DNA of 64,000 nt. Source: PALSA-894 sp963828625 (lineage in GTDB: Bacteria; Pseudomonadota; Alphaproteobacteria; Rhizobiales; Xanthobacteraceae). This document shows positions 39,286 to 47,739 of this stretch, one piece after another. The position numbers were made by a program, and so were the translations under genes. Below the pieces are notes generated by a model. That model saw only the letters and a program-made list of their open reading frames with translations, was not told the DNA's origin and did not search any database. The stretch covers positions 248,001 through 312,000 of the forward strand of contig CAWHEX010000010.1 of the NCBI GenBank assembly GCA_963828625.1, in the 5' to 3' direction. Positions within the stretch are counted from its first letter, which is position 1. Every line of letters begins with the position of its first letter.

Positions 39286-40530
39286 TCACCCGATGTTGCA
39301 CGCACCCTTCGGCGGCGCGAGGACCTCCATGTCCTCGCCGGAGCCAGGCACGGTGCCGAGCGGCTCGTAGATGTCCCACTGGTCCTTCATCTTGGAGGCT
39401 TCCTTGGCGCGGACCGCGTACATCTCCATGACCATCTGGTTGTCGTAGGCGCGGAAGTAGCCCTCGCGCGCCTTGCCGATGTCGAACTTCGCGCCGGTGC
39501 GCAAATGCTCGGCGAGCTTGATCGGATCGGTCGATTTCGTATCGCCCATCGATTTCGCCACGATCTTCAGCGAGAAGTAATCGCCCCACGACTGGTTATC
39601 TGGCGGCTTCCCGTATTTCTTGGAGAACGCCTCGATGTACTTCTTCGAGGTCGGCGTATCGACGAGGTGATGCCACACAAGCGGCCACACGCCGGAGAAG
39701 TTGCCCTTGCCGAGACCCCAAGCGACCGCGGTGTCGAACGCGAAGCCGACGACCGGGAACTGGAGACCGTATTCGGAATACTGCTTCAGGAAGTTGGTGA
39801 TCTGATTGCCGGCGAGATTCGAGATCACGATGTCCGGCCGCGCCTGACGGATCTTCAGCAGGAACGGCGAGAAGTCGGAGATGTCGGTCGGGATCAGTTC
39901 GTCGGCCGCGAACTGGCCGCCGTTCTTCTCCATGAACCCCTTGGCGACCTTCAGGAGATCGTGGCCGAACGCGTAGTCCGCCGTCAGCGAGTACCACTTC
40001 TTGCCCTTGACCAGATTTTCCTTGAGCAGATACGTGCCGACGGCCTGCACGTACATCGAGTTCGCGCCCTCGATGTGGAACATGTACTGATTGCAGTCGG
40101 AGCCGCGCAGCGCGTCGGAGTTACAGCCGGTGTTGATGAACACCGTCTTGCTGCGCTTCGCCACCTGTCCGATCGCAAGCCCCGAGGCGGATGAAATCTC
40201 GCCGATCAGCATCGCGACCTTGTCGCGCTCGATCAGGCGCTCGGCCTTGGCCGACGCGGTCTGCGGGTTGACGGAGTCCTCGAGCACCAGCTCGATCTTG
40301 CGGCCGTTCACGCCGCCCGCGGCGTTGAGTTCTTCGGCCGCGAGCTGGATGCCCATCACCGCGTAATCGCCGAGCGGTCCGAGAAAGCCGGTGCGCGGCG
40401 TGAGGTGACCGATCTTGATCACATCGGACTGCGCGTACGAGATCGCCGGCATGCCGATGCCGGCAAGCAGCGCAGAGCCGGCCGCGCCCTTGACGAGCGT
40501 ACGGCGCGATAGCGTCGGTTTGAGAAGCAT
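39286..40530 (-). CDS. Liv-type ABC substrate-binding protein with Tat-like signal
   Basis: 414 aa. The N-terminus SRRTLVKGAAGSALLAGIGMPAISYAQ looks like a twin-arginine signal. The mature part is a type I periplasmic binding fold: DVIKIGHLTPRTGFLGPLGDYAVMGIQLAAEELN, LIGEISSASGLAIGQVAKRSKTVFINTGCNSD. The ligand is probably an amide, aromatic acid or other small molecule rather than certainly an amino acid. First gene of the Liv operon. Confidence 0.92.
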   Translation of the reverse strand: MLLKPTLSRRTLVKGAAGSALLAGIGMPAISYAQSDVIKIGHLTPRTGFLGPLGDYAVMGIQLAAEELNAAGGVNGRKIELVLEDSVNPQTASAKAERLIERDKVAMLIGEISSASGLAIGQVAKRSKTVFINTGCNSDALRGSDCNQYMFHIEGANSMYVQAVGTYLLKENLVKGKKWYSLTADYAFGHDLLKVAKGFMEKNGGQFAADELIPTDISDFSPFLLKIRQARPDIVISNLAGNQITNFLKQYSEYGLQFPVVGFAFDTAVAWGLGKGNFSGVWPLVWHHLVDTPTSKKYIEAFSKKYGKPPDNQSWGDYFSLKIVAKSMGDTKSTDPIKLAEHLRTGAKFDIGKAREGYFRAYDNQMVMEMYAVRAKEASKMKDQWDIYEPLGTVPGSGEDMEVLAPPKGACNIG

Positions 40531-40621
40531 GCATTCCTCCCGGATTTTCTCGGCTGCGGTGAGCCCGCTTGCCGGCTTTCTTGATGGCGATTACGGTCGC
40601 GCGGAGCCGGGAGAAACGCAA

Positions 40622-40900
40622 GTGGCTTCGGACAACCGCATGGCTGGCCAGCCGCATTGCGCGGGACGCCGTGCATTGATGCGCACGGCGCTCGGCGCAG
40701 CCGCCCTCGCGATCGGGACTGGCCGCGCGCTCGCGCAGCCGAAGATGACCAAGCAGCAATCTGAGTATCAGGATGAGCCGAAAGGCGGCATCATGATGTG
40801 CGGCACATGCACGCTGTTCATTCCGCCCGCCGAATGCAAAGTGGTGGAAGGCTTCGTCGCAATCACCGGCTGGTGCAACGCATTCGATCTGGCGGATTGA
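40622..40900 (+). CDS. high-potential iron-sulfur protein (HiPIP) with twin-arginine signal
   Basis: 92 aa from GTG 40622, chosen because GGGAGA lies 8 nt upstream; ATG 40640 is the alternative. The signal is RRALMRTALGAAALAIG ending ALAQ. The mature protein has four cysteines in HiPIP order: MMCGTCTLF, AECKVV and GWCNAF, binding one 4Fe-4S cluster. HiPIPs are periplasmic one-electron carriers. It lies 3 bp before the SDR gene, an odd pairing, and is divergent from the Liv binding protein. Confidence 0.85.
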   Translation: MASDNRMAGQPHCAGRRALMRTALGAAALAIGTGRALAQPKMTKQQSEYQDEPKGGIMMCGTCTLFIPPAECKVVEGFVAITGWCNAFDLAD

Positions 40901-40903
40901 TCC

Positions 40904-41680
40904 ATGAATCTCGGAATCAAGAACCTCAAAGTCCTCGTCACAGCAGGAGCCAACGGCATTGGCCTCGAAACGGCGCGCTCGTTTGCCGCCGAAGGCGCGC
41001 GCGTGCATATTTGCGACGTAGACAAGGCGGCGCTGCGCAAGCTCGCGAAGACCGATCCGAAGATCACGCGCTCCGTGTGCGACGTGTCGGACCGCAAGCA
41101 GGTCGCGAAGCTGTTCCGCGAGGCGTTTGCGGCGCTGAAAGGTCTCGACGTGCTGGTGAACAATGCCGGCGTCGCGGGACCGACCGGAAAGGTCGACGAG
41201 ATCGCGCCGGAGGAATGGGACCGCTGTCTCGCGGTCGACATCACCGGCCAGTTCAACTGCACGCGCCTCGCGGTGCCGCATCTGCGCAAGAGCAAGAACG
41301 CCTCGATCGTGAACCTGTCGTCGGCCGCGGGACGGCTCGGCTTCCCGCTGCGCACGCCCTATTCGGCGGCGAAATGGGGCGTGGTCGGGTTCACCAAGTC
41401 CCTCGCCGCGGAGCTTGGGCCAGAGGGCATCCGCGTCAACGCAATCCAGCCCGGCATCGTGGCCGGCGCCCGTATCGACCGCGTGATGGAGAACAAGGCG
41501 AAGGCCCGCGGCATCAGTCCGAAGGCCATGCTGGACGAGGCGCTCTCGGTCGTGTCGATGCGCACGACCGTGACGCCCCAGCAGATCGCGGACGCGATCG
41601 TCTTCATCTGCTCGACGCGTGGCCGCACCATCTCGGGCCAGGCCATTTCGGTGTGCGGCGACACGCAGATGTTGCCTTAA
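40904..41680 (+). CDS. short-chain dehydrogenase/reductase (SDR)
   Basis: 258 aa. Cofactor motif TAGANGIGLETA, NNAG at about 88, catalytic Ser in NLSSAAG and YSAAKWG (YxxxK). An acidic residue follows strand 2 (CDVDKA), which favours NAD. Sequence style is that of sugar-acid SDRs such as 2-keto-3-deoxy-L-fuconate dehydrogenase, but the substrate is not fixed. Co-transcribed with the HiPIP gene. Confidence 0.88.
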   Translation: MNLGIKNLKVLVTAGANGIGLETARSFAAEGARVHICDVDKAALRKLAKTDPKITRSVCDVSDRKQVAKLFREAFAALKGLDVLVNNAGVAGPTGKVDEIAPEEWDRCLAVDITGQFNCTRLAVPHLRKSKNASIVNLSSAAGRLGFPLRTPYSAAKWGVVGFTKSLAAELGPEGIRVNAIQPGIVAGARIDRVMENKAKARGISPKAMLDEALSVVSMRTTVTPQQIADAIVFICSTRGRTISGQAISVCGDTQMLP

Positions 41681-41862
41681 GGCGCGAGGCTATTCGGCGG
41701 TTGCGCCCAACGCCGCAGGGCGCCCACTCCAGCTGCAACAGACTGAAATTCCAGCAGAAATGATTTTTGGCGAGTCCGTGAACCCGGCGCGCGGAGCGCG
41801 CGACTAATGGACATACCGGGCCAAACAGCCCCCAGCGAAAACCCAGGGAAGGGAATCTCAAC

Positions 41863-42135
41863 ATGACCAAGATCAGCAAAATCGCGGCAGGTGCGCTTGC
41901 CGCTCTGACGATCACCGCGGGCGTTCTCGCGGCGCCGAGCCAGGCGGAAGCCAAGTGGAAAGGCGGCTGGGGCCCGGGAATCGGCCTCGGAATCGCGGCG
42001 GGTGTCGTCGCGGGTGCGGCCTTCGCGGCCTCGGGTCCTGGCTACTACGTCGGCGCGCCAGGCTGCCGCTGGGTTGCTCGCTACGACGGCTGGGGCAACT
42101 ACCGCGGCTCCGTGAAGGTCTGCGACCTCTACTAA
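41863..42135 (+). CDS. small exported Gly-rich protein, unknown function
   Basis: 90 aa. The signal peptide MTKISKIAAGALAALTITAGVLA is cut near SQAEA. The mature part has a Gly/Ala-rich hydrophobic stretch, then GCRWVARYDGWGNYRGSVKVC, with two cysteines. Such proteins are common in Hyphomicrobiales. A strong terminator follows at 42212. Confidence 0.8.
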   Translation: MTKISKIAAGALAALTITAGVLAAPSQAEAKWKGGWGPGIGLGIAAGVVAGAAFAASGPGYYVGAPGCRWVARYDGWGNYRGSVKVCDLY

Positions 42136-42211
42136 GACAAGTTTTCCGGGGCACGAGTTCAGCTCGATCGGCGCGTCCGCCCCCCTTCCACCCCCGCGCC
42201 GATTGTATCGG

Positions 42212-42252
42212 CCCGCTCGGACAGTCCCCGTCCGAGCGGGTCGTAACTTTTT
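42212..42252 (+). terminator. intrinsic terminator
   Basis: Perfect 11-bp stem CCCGCTCGGAC / GTCCGAGCGGG with a 7-nt loop, then a TTTTT run at 42248-42252. It ends the 41863 gene. Confidence 0.85.
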
Positions 42253-42335
42253 GGGGTGCGAAATCCGCTTGCCCTCCCCGCCGCGAGTGAGTGTTATTCG
42301 GACCTGCCGGACCGAATCCACACCGAGGCGCATTC

Positions 42336-42938
42336 ATGATCGTCTGGAGCAAGCGTATCGCGGCCGCAGCCGCCGTCCTCCTCTCGTTGTCCGGTGCGGC
42401 GCTGGCGCACACCGGCCACGGCGACGCCTCCGGATTTGCGCAGGGCCTCAGCCATCCGCTCGGCGGTCTCGATCATCTGCTTGCAATGGTCGCGGTCGGC
42501 CTCTATGCGGCGCTGCTCGGTGGGCGGGCGCTCTGGTGCGTTCCGGCGACCTTCGTGGCCGTAATGGCGCTCGGCGGCGCGGCGGGCGCCGCGGGTTATG
42601 CCCTGCCCTATGTCGAAATCGTCATCGCCCTGTCGGTCGTGGTGCTGGGTCTCGCCGTGGCGCTGCGCCTTGGCCTGCCGACCGTCGCCGCGATGGCGCT
42701 GGTCGGTTCGTTCGCGGTCTTCCACGGACACGCGCACGGCGCCGAGATGCCGCAGGGCGCCTCGGGGCTCGCCTATGCGACGGGCTTTCTCCTCACCACC
42801 GCGCTGCTGCATGCCGCCGGTATCGCGCTTGGCTTCGGCATCGCGCGGCTTGGCGATCTTGCGGGCCGCCGTGCCGTGCAGGCCGCGGGCGGTGCGGTCG
42901 CCGTCGCCGGACTGGTGATCCTGACCGGCGTCGTTTGA
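42336..42938 (+). CDS. HupE/UreJ family metal permease
   Basis: 200 aa. A cleavable signal (ALAHTGHGD) is followed by six helices with family motifs HPLGGLDHLLAMVAVGLYA and AVFHGHAHGAEMP. HupE/UreJ proteins carry nickel or cobalt across the inner membrane. No hydrogenase or urease gene is in the window. The Fur-like site at 43011 lies just downstream. Confidence 0.9.
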   Translation: MIVWSKRIAAAAAVLLSLSGAALAHTGHGDASGFAQGLSHPLGGLDHLLAMVAVGLYAALLGGRALWCVPATFVAVMALGGAAGAAGYALPYVEIVIALSVVVLGLAVALRLGLPTVAAMALVGSFAVFHGHAHGAEMPQGASGLAYATGFLLTTALLHAAGIALGFGIARLGDLAGRRAVQAAGGAVAVAGLVILTGVV

Positions 42939-43010
42939 TCCGAACGCGCGATCCCCCGCCTGCTCCCTCGCACCCGCCTCTCCCTTTCAGTTGCTGCATT
43001 CTATCTGCTA

Positions 43011-43027
43011 TTGCAAATGAGTTGCAA
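43011..43027. promoter_or_regulatory. second Fur-like palindrome, before outer-membrane protein gene
   Basis: TTGCAAATGAGTTGCAA, 69 bp before ATG 43096. Its reverse complement shares TTGCAA plus the exact 14-mer ATTTGCAATAGCAG with the site at 18500-18516. Confidence 0.6.
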
Positions 43028-43095
43028 CAAACTGTCATGGACCGTCATGCGAATGTGGTCATGATGGCTGGCGACTCGGCTCGTTGGGGCGACCG

Positions 43096-43845
43096 ATGAA
43101 TCCCGATCTTTTCCGTTATGGCGGCCGCGTTGCGGTTGCGCTTGCGGCTGCACTGACCGCCGCGGCGCTGCCGTCGGTTGCTCGGGCCGCCAACGGCGCG
43201 TTCGCGGTCGACGACTTCGACACGCCAAACGAGACGCAGTGCAAAGTGGAGTCGTGGGGTTCGTTCGCGAGCAACAGCAATCTTATCGTGGCGACCGCTC
43301 CGGCCTGCGCCGTCAACTTCGGCCACGTGGTCGAGCTCAGCATGCAGCTCGCACGCTTCCGCGCCGATGGCGAATGGGGCACCTCGCTTCAGACCAAGGC
43401 CAAAACCAACCTGATCCCGAGCGCCACCGGCAAACTCGGGATTGGAATTGCCGGCGGCACACTGCACGATCTCGTCACCGGCGAGACCACGGGCCTCTAC
43501 GGCTACGTCCCGTTCACCTACGGTGTCACCGATGAGCTGAAGCTCCTGGCGAATGCCGGCCTCTTGCACGACCGTGTGCTCGACCAGACCTTCTTCACCT
43601 ATGGCGCGGGCTTCGAGTGGAATTTCGTGAAGCCGCTGACGTTGATCGCCGAAGTGTACGGACAGATCGGCCCACCGACCGATCCGCGCTCGATCAATCA
43701 TCCACGTTTCCAGGCCGGCCTGCGCTACACGCCGGTGGAATTGCTCGACATCGATATCATCTACGGCCGCAACATCACGGGCGAAGATGCGAACTGGATC
43801 ACGCTCGGGCTCAACGTGCGCTTTCCGCCGTTCGGGAAAAAATAG
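43096..43845 (+). CDS. outer-membrane-type beta-barrel protein, function unknown
   Basis: 249 aa. A signal peptide ends SVARA. The rest alternates short beta strands with Gly/aromatic turns (TGLYGYVPFTYGV, GAGFEWNFVKPLTLIAEVYGQ) and ends in a barrel-like LGLNVRFPPFGKK. The pattern fits a small outer-membrane barrel; no named family recognised. The palindrome upstream suggests metal control together with HupE. Confidence 0.72.
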   Translation: MNPDLFRYGGRVAVALAAALTAAALPSVARAANGAFAVDDFDTPNETQCKVESWGSFASNSNLIVATAPACAVNFGHVVELSMQLARFRADGEWGTSLQTKAKTNLIPSATGKLGIGIAGGTLHDLVTGETTGLYGYVPFTYGVTDELKLLANAGLLHDRVLDQTFFTYGAGFEWNFVKPLTLIAEVYGQIGPPTDPRSINHPRFQAGLRYTPVELLDIDIIYGRNITGEDANWITLGLNVRFPPFGKK

Positions 43846-43867
43846 CTTTCCTGCTTGCCCGGCGAGC

Positions 43868-44743
43868 CTAGCTTTCGTTCGCGATCGGATTGCGCAAGGT
43901 CCCGATCCCCTCGATCTCGATCTCGCAGACGTCGCCCTGCTTCATCCAGATGGGGTTCGGCTTGCGCGCGTGCCCGACGCCCGATGGCGTACCGGTGAAA
44001 ATGATGTCGCCCGGTTCGAGCGTCATGCCCTGCGTCACATAAACCAACATCTCTTTCACGGGGAACATCATGTTGTCGGTGTTGTCCGACTGCATGACGG
44101 TGCCGTTGAGGCGGCTTTCGATCTTCAGACCCTTGCCGGCATCGGGCAATTCGTCGGCCGTCACCATCCACGGGCCGAAGCCGCCGGTGCGGTCGAAGTT
44201 CTTGCCCATGTCCCACTGCGTGGTCTTGCGCTGGAATTCGCGCACCGAGCCTTCGTTCGAGCATGCGTAGCCCGCGATGCAGGAGGTCGCATTCTCCATC
44301 GTCAGATGCTTCGCGCGCTTGCCGACGACCAGCATCATCTCGGCCTCGTAGTCGAGTTGCTCGGACACCTGCGGGCGGATGATCGGCTGTTCGTGCGGCA
44401 CCATCGAGGTGAGGCAGCGCATGAAGATGGTCGGGAATTTCGGGATGTTGTCGCGCTGCGAGCCTTCCTTGACGTGCTCCAGATAATTCAGGCCGAGGCA
44501 GAGGATCTTGCCCGGTCGCGCGACCGGCAGCCCGAATTTCAGACCCTTCAGCGGGCGGCGGGCCGAGGCCGGCGCACGCTTGGCGATGTCGCCGAGGGAT
44601 TTGAGGTCGCCATTGTTCGCCGCGAGCACATCGCCCAGGTTGGCCGGCACCTTCGGATCGGCGGCCTGCAGGTCGATCACCTGATCGCCCTCGACAATGC
44701 CGAGGCGCAATCCACCTTCCGCTTCAAATCCCGCGATCTTCAT
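43868..44743 (-). CDS. fumarylacetoacetate hydrolase family protein
   Basis: 291 aa. The FAH core has ILCLGLNYLEHVKEG, LDYEAEMMLVVGKRAKHL (metal Glu), GFGPWMVTADEL and IIFTGTPSGVGHARKPN. The family cleaves C-C bonds of 2,4-dioxo or 3-acylpyruvate acids, for example 2,4-diketo-3-deoxyrhamnonate. It is divergent from the TetR gene heading the catabolic operon and is a likely terminal step of that pathway. Confidence 0.87.
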   Translation of the reverse strand: MKIAGFEAEGGLRLGIVEGDQVIDLQAADPKVPANLGDVLAANNGDLKSLGDIAKRAPASARRPLKGLKFGLPVARPGKILCLGLNYLEHVKEGSQRDNIPKFPTIFMRCLTSMVPHEQPIIRPQVSEQLDYEAEMMLVVGKRAKHLTMENATSCIAGYACSNEGSVREFQRKTTQWDMGKNFDRTGGFGPWMVTADELPDAGKGLKIESRLNGTVMQSDNTDNMMFPVKEMLVYVTQGMTLEPGDIIFTGTPSGVGHARKPNPIWMKQGDVCEIEIEGIGTLRNPIANES

Positions 44744-44843
44744 GGCGTTTCCCCAATTGTTCGTGCCGGATAAAGCACCGCTTGCCGCTCTCCGCAACTC
44801 CGTGCACAAGTCGCGCGACGCATTGAGGGGATGCTTTTCCGGA

Positions 44844-45503
44844 ATGGGCGCGGTGCAGGAAGCGATCGCCAAGCCGGCGCGCCGCGTGACGACACGCGAC
44901 CCGGAGCGCACGCGCGCCGCGATCCTCGATGCCGCGACGCAGGAATTCACCGCGAATGGCCTCAACGGCGCCCGCGTCGACGCGATCGCAAACCGCGCGC
45001 GCGTCAACAAGCGGATGATCTATCACTATTTCGGCGACAAGGACGGGCTCTATCTCGCGGTACTGGAGGCGACCTATGCGTCGATCCGCGCCGCCGAACA
45101 GGACCTGCGGCTTGCGGACCGCGGCCCGGTCGAGGGCATGCGCGAGCTCGTGCTATTCACCTGGCACTACTTTCTCGAGCACCCGGAATTCCTGAGCCTG
45201 CTCGGCACCGAGAACCTGCACCGTGCCGCGTATCTCAAGCGCTCCCGGCGCATCCGCGAACTGCACTCGCCACTGGTCGGCATGATCTCGTCGCTGCTCG
45301 CGCGAGGCGAGAAGGAGCACGTATTCCGTACCGGCGTCGATCCGGTCGAACTTTACGTTACGATCGCGGCGCTCGGATTTTTCTATCTTTCCAACAGGCA
45401 CACGCTCTCGACCATCTTCGGCCGCGACCTCTCCGGCCCGAAGAGCATCGCGGCGCGCGAGCGGCATATCGTCGATGTCGTCCTTGGCTTTCTCAAACGG
45501 TGA
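44844..45503 (+). CDS. TetR family regulator
   Basis: 219 aa from ATG 44844. The DNA-binding helix-turn-helix is RTRAAILDAATQEFTANGLNGARVDAIANRARVNKRMIYHYFGDKDGLY; the rest is an all-helical ligand domain of the TetR_C_6-like type. It heads the 44.8-55.1 kb gene string, with the next gene 3 bp after its stop. A dyad AGTAACC-N4-GGTTACT at 46529 is a candidate operator. Confidence 0.9.
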   Translation: MGAVQEAIAKPARRVTTRDPERTRAAILDAATQEFTANGLNGARVDAIANRARVNKRMIYHYFGDKDGLYLAVLEATYASIRAAEQDLRLADRGPVEGMRELVLFTWHYFLEHPEFLSLLGTENLHRAAYLKRSRRIRELHSPLVGMISSLLARGEKEHVFRTGVDPVELYVTIAALGFFYLSNRHTLSTIFGRDLSGPKSIAARERHIVDVVLGFLKR

Positions 45504-45506
45504 CCA

Positions 45507-46511
45507 ATGGCTCGGATCTTCCTCACTCACGTTCCCGACATGCTGGAGAACTACTACGGGCCGCGCGCGCTCGCCGAAATGCGCAAGCACGGCGAGGTCC
45601 GGCTTAACACAAGCCGCAAGGTGCTGGACGCGAAGGCGCTGGCCGAAGCCGCGAAGGGCTGCGAGATCGTCGTGTCGGACCGCCAGACGCCCGGAACGGC
45701 GGAGTTCTTTCCGCTTGCGCCGGACTGTTGCGCGTTCCTGCGCGTCGCGGTCGATATCCGCAACATCGACGTCGATACGGCGAGCGCGCACGGCGTGCTG
45801 GTGACGCGCGCGACGCCCGGCTTCATGGCCTCGGTCAGCGAAATGGCGATCGGCATGATGATCGATTGCGCACGCGGCATTACCGACGCCACGATCGCCT
45901 ATCGCAAGGGCGAGGAAGCCGAGCCGCGCATGGGCCGCCAGCTTCGCGACGCGACGGTCGGCATCATGGGATTTGGCGCGATCTCGCACTACCTCGCGCC
46001 GGCCTGTCTGGCGCTCGGGATGCATGTACTCGTGTCCGACCCCTACGTTCAGGTTCCGGATTTCCGCATCCGTCAGGTGCCGCTGGAGACGTTGCTGGCG
46101 GAGTCCGACTACGTGGTCTGCCTCGTCGTCGCCAACGAGCAGACCGAGAACCTGATGAACGCTGCGAACTTTGCGCGGATGAAGAAGTCCGCCTACTTCC
46201 TCAATCTGTCGCGCGGCAATCTGGTGGATGAAGGCGCGTTGCTCGCCGCGCTCGACAAGAAATTGATCGCGGGCGCCGCGATGGATGTCGGCCGCGCGTT
46301 CGACCAGAAGCCGTCGCTCAACCTCGCCAGTCGCGCCGACGTGATCGCGACGCCGCATACGGCAGGCCTGACGCCCAACTCCATCGAACATCAGGCATTC
46401 GACACGGTGCGGCAGGTCGGCGAGCTTCTCGCGGGGCGCATTCCGAAGGAGGCCGTGAACGCCGCGAAGGCAACACGCCTCACCCGCCTCGGCATCAACG
46501 ACCTGACTTGA
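45507..46511 (+). CDS. D-2-hydroxyacid dehydrogenase
   Basis: 334 aa. NAD motif VGIMGFGAISHYLAP, catalytic Arg in LNLSRGNLVDE, the Glu region, and His in ATPHTAGLTP. It reduces a 2-oxo acid or oxidises a D-2-hydroxy acid such as an aldonate or glycerate. It follows the TetR gene by 3 bp and lies before the operator-bearing gap 46512-46574. Confidence 0.9.
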   Translation: MARIFLTHVPDMLENYYGPRALAEMRKHGEVRLNTSRKVLDAKALAEAAKGCEIVVSDRQTPGTAEFFPLAPDCCAFLRVAVDIRNIDVDTASAHGVLVTRATPGFMASVSEMAIGMMIDCARGITDATIAYRKGEEAEPRMGRQLRDATVGIMGFGAISHYLAPACLALGMHVLVSDPYVQVPDFRIRQVPLETLLAESDYVVCLVVANEQTENLMNAANFARMKKSAYFLNLSRGNLVDEGALLAALDKKLIAGAAMDVGRAFDQKPSLNLASRADVIATPHTAGLTPNSIEHQAFDTVRQVGELLAGRIPKEAVNAAKATRLTRLGINDLT

Positions 46512-46528
46512 CGCAAGCCAGGCACGAT

Positions 46529-46546
46529 AGTAACCGTTTGGTTACT
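46529..46546. promoter_or_regulatory. TetR-type dyad before the Gfo/Idh gene
   Basis: AGTAACC, 4 nt, GGTTACT: perfect 7-bp arms in the 63-bp gap between the D-2-hydroxyacid dehydrogenase and the Gfo/Idh gene. Probably bound by the local TetR protein to control the downstream catabolic and transport genes. Confidence 0.65.
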
Positions 46547-46574
46547 TAAGGTAAGAAAACCCGGGAGGATCGGA

Positions 46575-47729
46575 GTGGCAACGCGGACGCTCGGCATCAT
46601 CATGCATGGCGTCACCGGACGCATGGGGCTCAACCAGCACCTGGTGCGCTCGATCCTCGCGATCCGCGATCAGGGCGGCGTGGTGCTGCCGAACGGCGAT
46701 CGCGTGATGCCCGATCCGATACTGGTCGGCCGAAATGCCGAGAAGATCGCAGCGCTCGCCAACCAGTACGGCATTGCGCGTTCGACCAGCGATCTTGCCG
46801 GCGCGCTGAAAAATCCGAACGACACGTTGTTCTTCGACGCCGCCACGACGCAGATGCGCGCCGATCTGGTCACGCAGGCGATCGAGGCCGGCAAGCATAT
46901 CTATTGCGAAAAGCCGGTCGCGGATTCACTCGACAAGGCGGTCGCGATCGCGAAGCTCGCGAAGCAGAAGGGCATCAAGAACGGCGTAGTGCAGGACAAG
47001 CTGTTCCTGCCCGGCCTGCGCAAGATCGCGATGCTGCGCGACTCCGGCTTCTTCGGCCGCATGCTCTCGGTGCGCGGCGAGTTCGGCTACTGGGTGTTCG
47101 AAGGCGACTGGGGCCAGCCAGCACAGCGCCCGAGCTGGAACTACAAGAAAGGCGAAGGCGGCGGCATCATCCTCGATATGCTGTGCCACTGGCGCTACGT
47201 GCTCGACAACCTGTTCGGCGACGTGCAGGCGGTGAGCTGCCTCGGCGCGACGCACATTCCGAGCCGCGTCGACGAGAGCGGCAAGACATACGCGGCCGAT
47301 ACCGACGATTCCGCTTACGCGACGTTCCAGCTCGCAGGTGGCGTGATCGCGCACATCAACTCGTCATGGACGACGCGCGTGCGGCGCGACGATCTCGTCA
47401 CGTTCCATGTGGACGGTACGCACGGCTCGGCGGTCGCGGGGCTGACGCGCTGCGTCACGCAGGCGCGCGTGAACACGCCGCGCCCGGTGTGGAATCCCGA
47501 TGTGCCGCAGACGATGAAGTTCAACGACCAGTGGGAAGAAGTCCCCGACAACGTCACCTATGAAAACGGCTTCAAGATCCAGTGGGAAGACTTCATCCGC
47601 CATTTGGTCGCCGGCACGCCGTGGAAGTACGATCTGGTCGAGGGCGCGAAGGGCGTGCAGCTTGCCGAGCTTGGGCTGAAAAGCTGGGCCGAGCGGCGCT
47701 GGATCGATGTGCCGGCTTTGAGCATTTGA
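46575..47729 (+). CDS. Gfo/Idh/MocA family oxidoreductase
   Basis: 384 aa, GTG start with GGGAGG upstream. The Rossmann domain ends in YCEKPVADSLDKAV (the EKP motif). The C-terminal sheet domain has GDWGQPAQRPSWNYKKGEGGGIILDMLCHWRYVLDNLFG with the catalytic Asp/His region. It oxidises a sugar, inositol or sugar-acid hydroxyl with NAD(P). It is 10 bp before the DUF993 gene. Confidence 0.9.
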   Translation: MATRTLGIIMHGVTGRMGLNQHLVRSILAIRDQGGVVLPNGDRVMPDPILVGRNAEKIAALANQYGIARSTSDLAGALKNPNDTLFFDAATTQMRADLVTQAIEAGKHIYCEKPVADSLDKAVAIAKLAKQKGIKNGVVQDKLFLPGLRKIAMLRDSGFFGRMLSVRGEFGYWVFEGDWGQPAQRPSWNYKKGEGGGIILDMLCHWRYVLDNLFGDVQAVSCLGATHIPSRVDESGKTYAADTDDSAYATFQLAGGVIAHINSSWTTRVRRDDLVTFHVDGTHGSAVAGLTRCVTQARVNTPRPVWNPDVPQTMKFNDQWEEVPDNVTYENGFKIQWEDFIRHLVAGTPWKYDLVEGAKGVQLAELGLKSWAERRWIDVPALSI

Positions 47730-47739
47730 GGAGTTGAGC

